Below, piece after piece: positions 1 to 12,205 of a stretch of 64,000 bases of DNA. The notes beneath the pieces were generated by a model. That model was not told where the DNA came from and did not search any database. It was given only the letters and a program-made list of their open reading frames with translations. Source of the stretch: Trochalopteron elliotii (lineage: Eukaryota > Chordata > Aves > Passeriformes > Leiothrichidae). The position numbers and the translations under genes are program-made. The DNA lies in the NCBI GenBank assembly GCA_024734555.1, contig JANPWX010000448.1, positions 542,846 to 606,845 on the forward strand. The letters are read 5' to 3'. The first letter of the stretch is position 1, and the number at the start of each line of letters is the position of its first letter.

Positions 1-3000
1 AAAAGAAAAAATGTGGTAACTGTTGGTTTTGTTCTGTGATCTTAGATTTTGTCCCGAGGTTCTGAGGTTCAGGCATGGTTTCTATGAGAACTGAGCAATT
101 TGGGGAGGGAGTTCCCAGCTGGACATGGTGTGGTTGACTGGGGGAGTCTGATGATGGTAAAGTTGTCAAAGGAAGTTCTGAGCCCACACTCTGAGACAGG
201 CTCTGCAGAGTGGACTCATTGGTTATTGGGAAAGTTTGCAGTGAGAAGAGTTGGCTTTTTTCAAGGTTCTTTGAGTGATCATTAGTCCACAAAATCCACG
301 TCCTTGTCTCTGTATTTCAGTGTGAATGGATGGGGTTGTTTCTGCAAAAGGGAGAAGCTGTGTCTGCTGCATGTTGCCTCAGAGATATCAAATAATTCCA
401 CTTGGAAACCTCCTGCTACTTTCTAACAACAGATTTTTTTTCATTAGAAAATGTCAATTCCATCAAAACCTTCCTTTCCACCCCTCTTTTATTTTATTTT
501 TTTTTTTAGGTTGTTGGTTTATTTCTCTGTTGTTTTGATTTTTTTTCCTAAAGGTATTGGGTTTGTGCAGTGCAACAGTAAAGCTCTCAAAAATGTACCT
601 TACCTGATTCAGGACTGAGCAGGAGAGATAATCAGGAAAAAATGAACTTCTGTACAGCCTTACATAAATTAGTTATGAAGTGTGTCTGCAGTTGATATCT
701 ATTAATTGTCTTGAGTAGAGAGAGGGAATGCAACAGAGTTCTCCTGGCAAGGTTTGGAAGAAAACTCTCCTTGAATTTCCACAGAGAGTCCAAGACCCAG
801 TGGATCTATTTGGAAGGGTAATGGTGGAAATTGAGAGGAAAAGGGAGGAGGAGGCAGAATGAATGTGAAATTCCAAGAAATACAGTGGAAAGGTAGACAT
901 ACTTAACTCATTTTTTCAGCAAAGGATGGTAAATCTAGAATTTTCATAAAGTAACACCAGGAAAACTAAAAAAACCAATAACACACCAAGTTGTGTTTCA
1001 GGTACTTGACTGAGGCTGGAAATCAGCTTTTTGTACCTCTGAACGGTGATTTCACTGGTGCTTGCATATTGCTGCTAAAGCAAAAAGAATTTGCATTTCA
1101 GAACCTGTCTGGAGATTAATGTCTCTTGGTGGTACATCCAGATCTAATTCCTCACAAGGGCTTCTTCAGGGAGGGGAATTACTCAAAGAGGCAAACAAGG
1201 TGTGAAAGTGAGAGCAATTTTTGATATTGCCAGATTTGTATTGCTTTGATTGCTTTGTTATCATTTCCTATCAAAGTCGGGGAAGAATGCATTAGAACAG
1301 ATTTAACGCTGGCAGCAAAGGTTTCATAAACATTTGTCAGAAGGCAATTGTGCCTCTGTGCTAAGAACAGCTCTGAATCCAAAGTATTAACAAAGCTGAT
1401 CCAGTTCCTTTCTGGAGATGATGTGGGGGAGTGAGGGGAAGTGTCTGCTCCCTTCTCTCTTTCCTTCTCCCTCCCAAAGGGCAGAAATTGCTGAGTAGAA
1501 ACACTCTGTTCAGAAATCTATATTAATGGGCTTATTCACATGCAGGAAAATACACTGTACATGGCATTTTTCATCTTGAGGAAAATGTGCAGCTTGAGTA
1601 ATGGAGGTTCATTAAATCCTATTTCAGCTTTGCATAAGAGATCAGTTACCCATGCATTAACTTTGGGAAAATGGGGAGGATGCTTACTAATGTGGAGAAG
1701 GGCACTGAGACTTGCTTGCCCGTGCAAATAGTCACTGGATATCATACAAATGCAATATAATGTTTGAAACTACCAGGTCTGATGTATTATCTGCTTTAAA
1801 TGCTGATGACATGCCCTCAACAGGGAAGAGTTCCTTCTTAATGTCTGTCCTCTTTCAGTTTAAATCCCCACTCGTTGTCCTAAAGAGCAAATACACCACT
1901 AAAACTGCAAGGAGATAATACAAGACTGCTCTGCCACTTCTCTGAAGTTTTCTGGATTTGGTAGCAGTTAATTCAGATGAAATTCTTTGTAGGGCATAAA
2001 TGAGTTAATTCATCAAGGTCAAATTCCAGTTTAATAACAGAAACTATTGCTAAGGCATAAAATGGATGTTAAAATAATTTTAAAAAATCTTTATTTTTAA
2101 AAACTTAAAGTTAAGGTAAACCTTTAGAAATGATCATTTTTGATCTGCTTTTTAACCGAAGTGAGGGGGTTGATTAATTCTTTCAAGATGGGACAGTGGA
2201 TTGTTCAGTCAGGAAAATATGTGGAATTAATTAGTTATTTAATTTCAAGTATAAAATGTTATCACTCTTTTAAATGGAATGGGACTGATAATACAGTCAT
2301 AACTTAGTTTTATACTCTGGAGACATAAATTATATGAGACAGTGTGGTGCTATGTAAAAATGATAAACTTGGTGTGGTGGAAAACATGATCCATTGCCTC
2401 CATGAATTTGGGAACTTTAGGACACGACAGAGGAAACTTTTCCTGCTGCCTTCATTACATCATCTCCCACCCCCAGCAGAACAGGGCAGCAGCAAAAGTC
2501 AATAGCACAACTGAATGCCAACCTCAGTGCAGTCAAATATGCACATAAACAGGAGGTCTCCTGCCTAATTCTGTGTCTTTCTTCCCAGAATTATCGACTT
2601 TCACTCGGGGGTTTTTCTCCAGACACTTTAACTGGTTCCAATCCCTGCGTGGGAGAAGTTTTCCTGGTGCCTTTCCTTGATGTCCCAAGGCTCCAGCAAT
2701 ATTAAGGAGCTCGCAGGAGAGGATGTCATGACAAATAACCTTTTCCAAAGGCTGGTTGCCACCACATTAATGACAGGACCAAATTGATTTGCCTTATGGT
2801 TTTTGTTCTGTTTTCCTGGAGGAAGACAAAGAGGAAAATAGGATGGGGTGATCTGTGAGAAAACTTAATTAAAATCTGAATTCATTAACCCTGTTGTCCC
2901 TACTTGGAGTCAGATGGCAACATCTGTGTCCCACGAGTGTAGGAGCTGACAGGAGCAGCTCTTCAAAAGCCAATTCACATACAAACACCTAATAAAAAAT

Positions 3001-3760
3001 GGAGAGATTCTTCTCAGATGTTCTTTCCAGGCCATTCTCTGTTGCTGTTGTCATCTGCACTGCTGGATAGAGCAGCCTAAGCTGCTTTAATCCTGAGCAG
3101 CTCAGAGGGGCTCCTTGGCACAGCTGAGGCTGTCTGCCCCTGTAACTCAGCCTACTGTGGAGAGCTTGGTTATATTTTGAATTTTTTTAGCCCACAGAAT
3201 GTGCCTGTTGGATACCTTTTGTCCCAAAGCTGTAAGTGGTGTTGTCTTGGTAGTTTAAGCATTAGGTGTGTTACACACCTTTATATAGTGGAAGTTCTCA
3301 GTTTAATGCAGAAATACTTCCTTCTGGTTTGACATCTGGTTTCATGTGGATATTTCACATAAATAATCCTCCCTCTGGAGAAGTGCACTCGCTCATCTCT
3401 TTAAATATAGATTTTAAACTAATAAAATATAGATTTTGAACAGATGGAAAGTTTTGGTGGAATTTGGGGCATTACAAGTGGTGAGGAATGTAAAACTGAC
3501 AAGGAGCAAAGGGATTTTCTCCTGGTTCTGGTGGCCCCATGTCCCTGGGGTGGGGAATTTGGCATATGTGCTTGCTGGGTGATGCTTGCCTGGCAGCAAT
3601 CCACTAAATCCTGGCAAATGGATCCTTGCAAAAATTGAGGGAAGCTGTAAGAGCTGTTGTTGTATTTTATATCCTGCTGCCCACATTTTCATGTTGGTTC
3701 TGCCTGGGCAGAGCAGTGAGAGAAGTGTTGTTACATGGAGAATAGATTGGATTTTCTGAC

Positions 3761-3824
3761 CTGGGGTGAGAACTGAATGATCTTTAAGGTCTCTTTCAAC
3801 TCAAACCCTTCCAGAATTCTGTGA
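3761..3824 (+). mobile_element. CR1 LINE 3' tail remnant
   Basis: GAACTGAATGATCTTTAAGG, CTCTTTCAACTCAAACC and the terminal ATTCTGTGA match the last 60 or so bases of a CR1 element in degraded form. Confidence 0.7.
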
Positions 3825-5558
3825 ACTGCTCTTTTGTTTGTTTTCTGTTGGATATCATCAGTTCCACTGCACTAATGTTTCTTGGGATGTCTGTACTGTT
3901 CAGGTGATCTCTTGAAGGAAATGGGAGTGAGGAGATTAAAATGGTGCCGTGCACTCTTAATAAAAAATCCACAATCTGGTATTGACACATTGCTAATAAG
4001 TGGACAGTGATTTTACAGCTGTTCTTACCTGCAGGTATATATTTTAAACATAATCCTTGGTTTCCTCTGGTGGAAACAAGTAAAACCAGCAGCATTTTAA
4101 CTTTTTTTACCTATATACATAGCTCATTTTTTGCCTAGAAGATAGTTACAAAAATATCTGGGTATGCTCATCATTGTAATTAAATATAACCCCGCGAGAC
4201 AGTGATGTGGTGACATCTGAAAGTTCTCTTAGATTTTAATGATTTTAAATCTCTGCAGATGTGATATCATGGTTCTTTTGGGCATGCAGAACAGTCAGCA
4301 CCACCCAAATTGTGGAAAAGAAAAAGTATGTCAAATGTTTTGTGTGCACGTAATCTCACCTGATGTCTGAAGTTATTTTGCTGGACTTGCCTGTTGTGTG
4401 TTCTGAATTAATTAATTAAGTGTCTGATGGCACTGACCTGCTCTTAATGTGAGGCAGAAAGGCAAGGGTAGCTCAGTTTTAATACCTTGTGCCTCATTAA
4501 CTTGAAGAGCATAATTTGATGCAATTTGAAGGATTGCATATGTATTTAAGCAATAATGAATGCATTTGTAGCTTCTGCAGAGCAGGTGGAGATGTGTAAA
4601 ATGTGAAGTTTTTAATTTCCAGTTATTCAATTTCTAATGGAAATTCCTTTAGATATTTTTAATAAACAACTCTGCACTTTGCCTCCCCTGCTGTTGTGTG
4701 GTGCCACGATGGAGCTTTTTGTGCAGGGGGCTACAGCAAATATTTAAAGGAATTGCTGAAATAGGAGGTAAAAAGCGGGGGGGTGTGTGTGTATCTTAAC
4801 TGTGGTGCCTCTCCATCTAAACCTGTACTGTAATTGCTCTATTAAGGTCTAATACAATTATAGTAAAATGCAAAACTCCATTGCGAGTGATAGAAGTTTC
4901 CATTAGCTTGTAAGTGCATTTTTAAGTTGTTTGCCGCCTCGACAGTGAAGTTTGCTCAACCCATTTCAGTCAGATTTCAGCTTTTAGCAACTAATGGTTT
5001 GGTAACTAATGACTAAAATGTGTCAGGTGTTTTCTGGGCTAGATGTTTGCCTAAATTTTTAGTGATAAGTGTTAGCAAAAAGAGATCAAGGGCTGAAAAG
5101 AAATATATACAGCTTTTCCCAAATTTAGAATTACAATCCTTCTTCTGAAAAACATTTAGGATCTACCTGCAGTGCTAGTCCAGACTTAACTGTGTGCCTG
5201 GGGTAGAGAAGCTGCTGCTTGCAAGGGCTGGGATTTGGGGGCTGTGCCATTTCCTGCACAGCAATTGGTACTCCCAGGCTCAGCAGGATTTCCTCTGCAA
5301 CTCCTCCGGCCGGATGCTGGAGGACAGCATGGATTTAAATGTCACCACTGAAAGCAGCAGCCTGTGTCCTGTGCATAGGGGGAGAATAAAGTGGGGTTTT
5401 TTTTTTCTTTAAATTAGAATAGAGGAAATGAAAAACAGAAAAGAAGAAAGAGTGGAGATGCAGAAAGAAGTTTGTGAGGGTGTGACACCAGGTTGGTTAG
5501 AAACAAGAGCCAAATAATTAGTGCAGAGGAAAACAGGAGATTCAAATGGGATTTTTTT

Positions 5559-5574
5559 GGGGGGGGAGGGGGGG
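5559..5574 (+). other. G-run with quadruplex potential
   Basis: Eight G, one A, then seven G. It lies in the intron upstream of the PDZ exons, with no associated gene. Confidence 0.6.
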
Positions 5575-6117
5575 AGAAAGGAGAATGATTAGGTTTCTAA
5601 TAATTAGTGTTTTCCATTCCTGTGATGATTTAATTCCCTGCCCCAGGGTAACTTTGGCTGCCGTGCTGTCACCTCATCACCAGATGAGCAAAGCCTCCAT
5701 ATGGTGCCTCTGGTGGGGAGTGATGCACTCGGAAGTTTTGGCAGCCCCAAATGGATCAAATAAATGGTGAGCTTGCACTGTGGGCTTGCCTTCAGTGGGA
5801 GTGATTTAAACCACTCTTCCCCCCATCCCCTCTTTCCAGAAAGATTTTCACAAATATTTGTTGCATTTGGAGAATTTGATCTCTGAGGCAAAATTCTCAG
5901 GGTCGCTGGCAGGCAACGTATGTGTTTTGTTCCTCTTAAAAGCTGAAATGATCCAAAATTGGAAAGGGGTGGGTTTTCATGCTTGGTCTGTTCCGTGGTG
6001 CAAAAGGAAGGTGGTGGGAGGAGGGTGCCTTGTTTGTCCTGGGACAAACCAGATGTGCTGGAGATGTGTTTCTTTAAGAAATGGAGTCCAAGCCAACAAA
6101 GAGGGAGCAGCTAAAGA

Positions 6118-6190
6118 GCAAACAATAGCTGGTGGTGGAGCATTCACCTGGACTAAAGGATGTCTAGGCTTGAGTCCTGTGTGTGTCAGA
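6118..6190 (+). mobile_element. Possible tRNA-derived SINE fragment
   Basis: TAGCTGGTGGTGG near 6127 resembles an internal A box, and GGCTTGAGTCC near 6168 a B box. Their start-to-start spacing of about 41 bases is that of tRNA-type RNA polymerase III promoters. The surrounding sequence does not fold convincingly as a tRNA, so an old tRNA-derived SINE is more likely than a tRNA gene. I cannot name the family. Confidence 0.35.
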
Positions 6191-9170
6191 CTTCAACCCA
6201 CAGCCTGAGCTGGTGCTGCATGCCAGGAACCTGCTGGACAGAGCAGGGCTTTATCCAAGCCCTTTGAAAGTGTCACCCTTTCCCTGAGCCAAGAGGCAGA
6301 TGCTCTCTCCATCCTTGTGGATGTTACGGGGTGCTGCATGGGAATGATTGGCAGATGCACCGATTGAGTAGCTGGTGATGCTGCTGGGGCTCCCTGCTCT
6401 CTCTGACACAAAATGTCAGCCTATTTTCAGAGGGATGATGTCTGACAAGCACTAAAATGTATCAGCAAAATAAGTGTCACACAAAAAAAACAGTTCATGC
6501 CAAGGTTCTGAGCAGAGGAACAGCGAGTGTTAAATGTGTGCACTAAGAAAAAGTGGCAACTGCAATTTTAGGGGGAAAAAAAATGTCTGTTACCAATGTG
6601 TCTTCTAATTTCTCTAATTTTTTATAGGGGCCCAGATATTAATTAAGAGTTAGGTGCTCCAGTTGAAAACCAGGGTTGACACTGAGTAGATTGTGGGATG
6701 CTTTAGACCAGCGTGTCCAAACCTGGGGCAGTTGCACCTATGGCAGAGGTGGTTTACACCTCTACTGCAAACACTTCTGGCACCAGAAATCCTGAAATAC
6801 ATTAAAAATCCATGCATCTGAATTGACTTGAAAGGATTAACCAACATTTTTACCCTGTCCCCACGACACAGAAAATGAAAGCTTCATATTCCCAGAAATT
6901 CCACATCAGTGCAACCAACGAGCTGAATGTGAAAGGCAAGGGGGCAATAAAGACAAGTTCCAGTTCAACATTCACATAATTAAGAGAAGTCATGGCCAAT
7001 TTAAATAAAATTGTAAAGTCAGTGATTTTTTTTTTTTTTCACTGCTACCAACATTTTGGGCTAAATTGGCCATGCTTTGACAGAATTGCTGAAAATGATG
7101 ATGCTGGTAGGCAGGAGAGCTGTTAAGATGGACACTTTGTCTTGCAGGTAAGCAAAATTTGGAGTAGACTTAAAATAACTCAAGGGCTTGGTGCATTTAG
7201 AGAAATGGAGAGGGAGAACATAATTCAGAAAAGAAGGTAGAGTTGCCACCTCCTTTCTGATGTTAATGAGACTGTGCAAAAACATGATTAGTCAGGATTT
7301 TTAAAGGGATATGTGAAAATTTAACCATCATTCACATCACCTTTACAGCTCTTTTGTGCAAAATCCTAGGAAATCAGAATTTCTCACTGTACACTGCATT
7401 TTTATAGCTCTTGGAGAAGAATAAAGATGTTTTAGAAAAACTTGATGCCTTTGGTGAGGCCTCATTTGTTTGGAGACAGAACTTTAAACTTACTTGTAAG
7501 TTATATACTAAAGGCATAACACTTTTTTGTCATAAAAATTTGCAGTGTGTTTAACACTGATTTAAGCACTGTACAATGCAGACTTGTAAGTGAAATACTT
7601 CCATCTGTAAAGCTGAAATGAACAGTCAAGGCTACTCAGTTGTGATTTATTTTCCAAGGAATGCAGGACAGGAGGGTGATAATTCCTCCTGCACATTGTA
7701 GCAAACAGGGTGTGATGGAAAACCTGAGGGATCCCTTAAAACTAATCTGAAATTCATGTTTATCACCAGTTCTGAAATCACCTGTTTCTTGCCCCTGTTT
7801 CATAGTTTATTTTTGTTTAGACTCTCTTGGAGCAAGGGGATTGAAGATACCAAAATGCACTGCAAGGTTAATAATTGTTTTAAAGACTTGCAAGGTCAAA
7901 CTGCTACCTTAAAGGGCTTGTAACACATTTAAAAAGTGTTAATAAAACACTTGCTGTTTGTTTTCTTTTAAACCCAGGGTGTGACTGAAGTTCTGCCTTT
8001 GTTACTTGTCCTGTTTGATAACCCTGATCATGTTCCTCTCCTTGGTGCTGAGGTTGTCTGTGATAATAATGACCAATTTTAGCAAAAACAGCAGGAAAAT
8101 TATTAATTAAAAAAAACCCTATATAAAAAACCCAGTGGGTTTAACATCTATGATTATTATTCCTTTAATCTAAATGCTTTACATGTTAAGATGATTAGGG
8201 AGAAAATTCCTATTTCTCTGTGATTTGGTGGCAACATCAGCAGCTGGTTTGGGGTAGGAAAATACAAACCTAAACAGTGAAGTGTTTATTAGATAAATAT
8301 TCTGGTTACCTAAACATATGTGAGTGTTTGGACAGCCTGTTTGCTCAAGGCTCATCATACCAGCAATGAATATTAATATTTTCACAGTCCAGGCACAGTC
8401 TGCTCCAATGCTTGACAGTTAAAACTGAAAATTGCTGATAAGTATCAGGTGCAGGTGGAGAGTGCTGGAGCCCAAAATATTCCTGTGCTGGGTAGAACAT
8501 CAGTGTGAAGGGGCTGGAAGGACTTTGGGCTATAAAACTCTCCTGTTCCATAGCAGCAGGACTCCTGCCTGCATGTCTCATGTCTGATTTTCACTTTGTC
8601 ATGAGTAGTGTTTGGAATGACTCTTCATTTTTTAGAAGACAAATGAAATTAATTAATACAGAGGCAATAATCTTTCATTTTTCAGCTCATTTAAGGTCAT
8701 TTTTGCCACTCTTCTCACCCCCAATGATTTTTTGTTTTCTCTCTACCAGTGCAGATGGGAAAGAATAATATTTCTCTTAAGAAAGGATAAAATACTCATG
8801 TTTTTGTGAGTGTGTATAAATATATTCATACATGGGTATCAATATATCCATACATATGGTGCATATATACCCTATATATGTATTTCCTTAGGATTATGAA
8901 CCTACCACTGACTTTTTTATAACCTTCATATCCTATCCTGAGATTCCTATATAATATAGAATCAGACTTTTACTGGATGATTTCTCTTTCCAGGAAGTTG
9001 GCTTCCTGGTTTGCTGTATCAGTATTTTACTTTAGTTGTTGCAGTTTCAGCAACATAAGGTGAAAACAGAAAAAAAAAAAAAAACAAACCCACAAGTACC
9101 AATAGCCAAATCAATTTGTTTGAAAAGCATTATTTTAGATTGGCTACTCCCTTCTTCTACACACCAAAAA

Positions 9171-9190
9171 AAAAAATATATATATATATT
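9171..9190 (+). repeat. A-run and AT microsatellite
   Basis: A homopolymer of A merges into alternating AT. Confidence 0.85.
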
Positions 9191-12117
9191 AAGTGTAATG
9201 AAAAGCTGAATAAAGGAATGTGGACTGAGGGGGAGAGAGAGAGAGACAAAATTTCTCCTTGGTTCTACATAAAGAAATTGTGCAACTACTTTGCAGTTCT
9301 GTTGTGAAATTTGATATTTCTCTTTTAAACCTGTATTTTTTGGTAAAGCTTTATAGCATAAACCCATTGAAGTTACAGCACTGTTACTCTCTTTAAGATA
9401 GAATGCTTCTTTGTAAGGAAGGTTGATTTTTTGGGCACCTCTGCTGAGCACAGGCTGGAAAAAGCAGCACCATCTTTCTGACTTCCTAATTCTTACTGAA
9501 TCCCTCATGGCTGATTCTAGTGTGGGTTTGGGAACTTAGTGAAGAGCTGTTCTTTTTTCACCCAGGGTATTGAGTATTCAAAATCTAATAAAGTTGTCTT
9601 GATTCCTTGTTTAGAAGTGTGAATGAAACACCTTTTTTGAGGTGGAAGATGTGATGTGCCCTGTCAGGTTTTACTGGAGCCTGTGATTCCCTCACTGTAG
9701 ATACAGATCCAGAACAGGGGAATGTCTCCATGTCTTTTAAAGCAGCCACAGTTTGACATATCCCTCTTTCATCAGCAGATTTCAAAGCAAAATCTGCAGC
9801 CTTGCTGTTCTCATGATCAAAGAGCTCCACAAGATGTTTAATAACTCTGGAGAAAGAGCACTGATACAGGAGATTGGAAGGATAAATATATGAATATGGG
9901 GAGGTTACAGAAGTATTGCTGGAGCCTCCTTTCTTATTTTCCTGTTCCTTTACCTGGCCTGAACATAGCCAGCTGAGGAAGACTCAGCTATGCCAAGTTT
10001 ACCATGGAGAAATTAGACCATGTCCCTTCTGTTGCAACTGGAAATTGTTTGCCACAAATCATAAAGCCAGAGAGGAAAACTGTGCAAGCAGGGGTGATGG
10101 TGATCTTGTCTGTCTTCTCTGGGTTTTTTTATTTGAGTGCCAGCTGTGCCAGTCAGGCAGTGACACACAACCAATTATCTGTGCCAGTAGATTCTGCTCC
10201 TGGATTTCTTTGAGAGCACCTCAAAGAGGAAGAAGCTGAGATCCATAGGTAGTACCAAGCATTTGATTCCCTGCTGCACTTCCACATGCAACCCTGATTT
10301 TCCAATTTATTTTTTTAATGAAATAGCAGAACAACTTGGAGAATTTTTTGTTCTATGTGATTCTTTTCATCCCTTCTCCCTCATATTTTAATTATTGTAC
10401 CATGGTCATACTCCTTGGACTTGTATTTTCAGCTGCCTAGAAAGGAATTTATCAATTTAAAGTTTACTGCTCTCCAGTATTTCTTATTCTTATGCTGGGT
10501 TCTATCTGCCCTGAGGAAAGTGCTGAGGTACTGACCCATCTATTGGGAAATATTTTCTTCCTCCTCCAAGTTATAACTTGCTGTAAACTTCCAGATAGAC
10601 ATATGTTCTAAAGGCAAATCATCTAGACTAGTCATACATGACATTAGGATTGCTCAGCTGTACAGAGTGAGCCAACCCCACCCGTTGTGGGATCCTGGGA
10701 TTCTGTGGAGGGAGAGGTCACTGTGAGTTTGAACATAGGGTTGGCTACATCCCACTGCTTCTGTTTGGGTTGCCAGTGGGTTTTTTAGGGACAGCCTGTG
10801 TATTTTCCTGTCTGCTGTGCACAGAACCCACTTGCTGCTGCCTCTTGAACAAGTGATTGCTGCTGTGCCTGACACAGGAGAGCTGTGAGAGCTCTTCTCT
10901 GAGACCTGAAAGTGGATGATCAATGCCTGGGAAACTTGAGCAATCACAAAAAGAGTCTTCATTAATCTTGAAGGCCTTAATTAGTAGGATTAGCCAATTT
11001 TCCTGAAGCCATTAGAGTAGTTGACTATAAATTGTAAGGTTGACCCCTTCCAGCAGTAACAGGAAATGTTTTCCCACAGAAAGTTTGCTACATCCTACAA
11101 TAAGGTTTTCTGTAGACATAATTTCCATTTTATGTGGTATCAGGACAGGCTGCTTCCCGAAATAAGAGAGAGAATATTTTTGATGTGACTTTAACAGGGA
11201 TTGACTGTTGGATAATGCACAAAGGGCTCCTCCCCTTGAACAGATTTCCCAAATGCCCTTCTCTGGCTTGAGCATAACCACCATAAATTGGCCATTTTAT
11301 CCTGAAAGGAATTAGTGTGACTGCTTCCAGTCAGACTAATAAATTTATGGAATGATTTAGATATCATTTTATTGCAACTGGCAGAGCACTTGTTTCTTCT
11401 AGGATGTATCTAGCTGTGGAACTCAGTAGATCTTTCCAAAAGATTGCAATTGCAAGAGTGCTGAGGAGAGGAAAAAGGGCTAATGAAGAGATTCAGATTT
11501 ATTTGGCCAACTGAAAGAAGTGAACCTGGAGAGAGCCAGGGGGAGAGCAAGTCCTGGCTGAAGGGCTTGTGGACTCAGGGACTACTGAAGCTGAAAAGGT
11601 TGAGTTACGTTTCTAAGGGATGCATGACTGCAGAAAATCAGGAGAATAATTCCTTTTTACATTCATTTTTCCCTCTGCCTTGGAGAGAGACCGACAATAT
11701 ACCAAACAGCCACTTGTGTTTCCAGATAATGGTGATAATTTTCAGTGGAGTGTCCTCTCGGTGCTGCTTTTCAGATTGAAATCAGCTATGAAACACTTGA
11801 TACAAACTTGTCTAAACACATCCTGTATCCTCATAGTCTCAACCTCTGTAATTTAGTATTTTAACTTGTGGAGTAAGTCATGCCTTAAGATAGGGTGTAG
11901 TTATCCTTGGTGACAACAGGAAGCCAGGTTTTGTGGGCCTGCCTCCAGCAGGAACCTGCACTCCAACCTTTATTTTCTTCATACAGGTCTTTATGAAAGG
12001 CTTGACATTTCTCCTTCCTCCCTCAAATATTGTCCTAATGGGCTGTTAGCAAAGCAGAAATTCCTGCTCTTTTGAAAAGCCCACACAAGTGATGGTTGCT
12101 ATGTGGAACAGTGCTGA

Positions 12118-12205
12118 GTTCAAAATTACATCTTGGTCTGACTGTGGACAAATCCTTGTATTTCCCTTTCTCCATTGGTCAGTCTGTAAAATTATGGAAA
12201 TTGTA
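12118..12205 (+). mobile_element. Doubtful MIR/CORE-SINE-like remnant
   Basis: The phrase order GACTGTGGACAAATCC, TTTCCCTTTCTCC, GTCTGTAAAATTATGGA loosely follows the ancient SINE core (a gtgaccttgggcaa block, then a ctcagtttcc block, then tctgtaaaatggg). It is too diverged to settle by eye. Confidence 0.28.
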
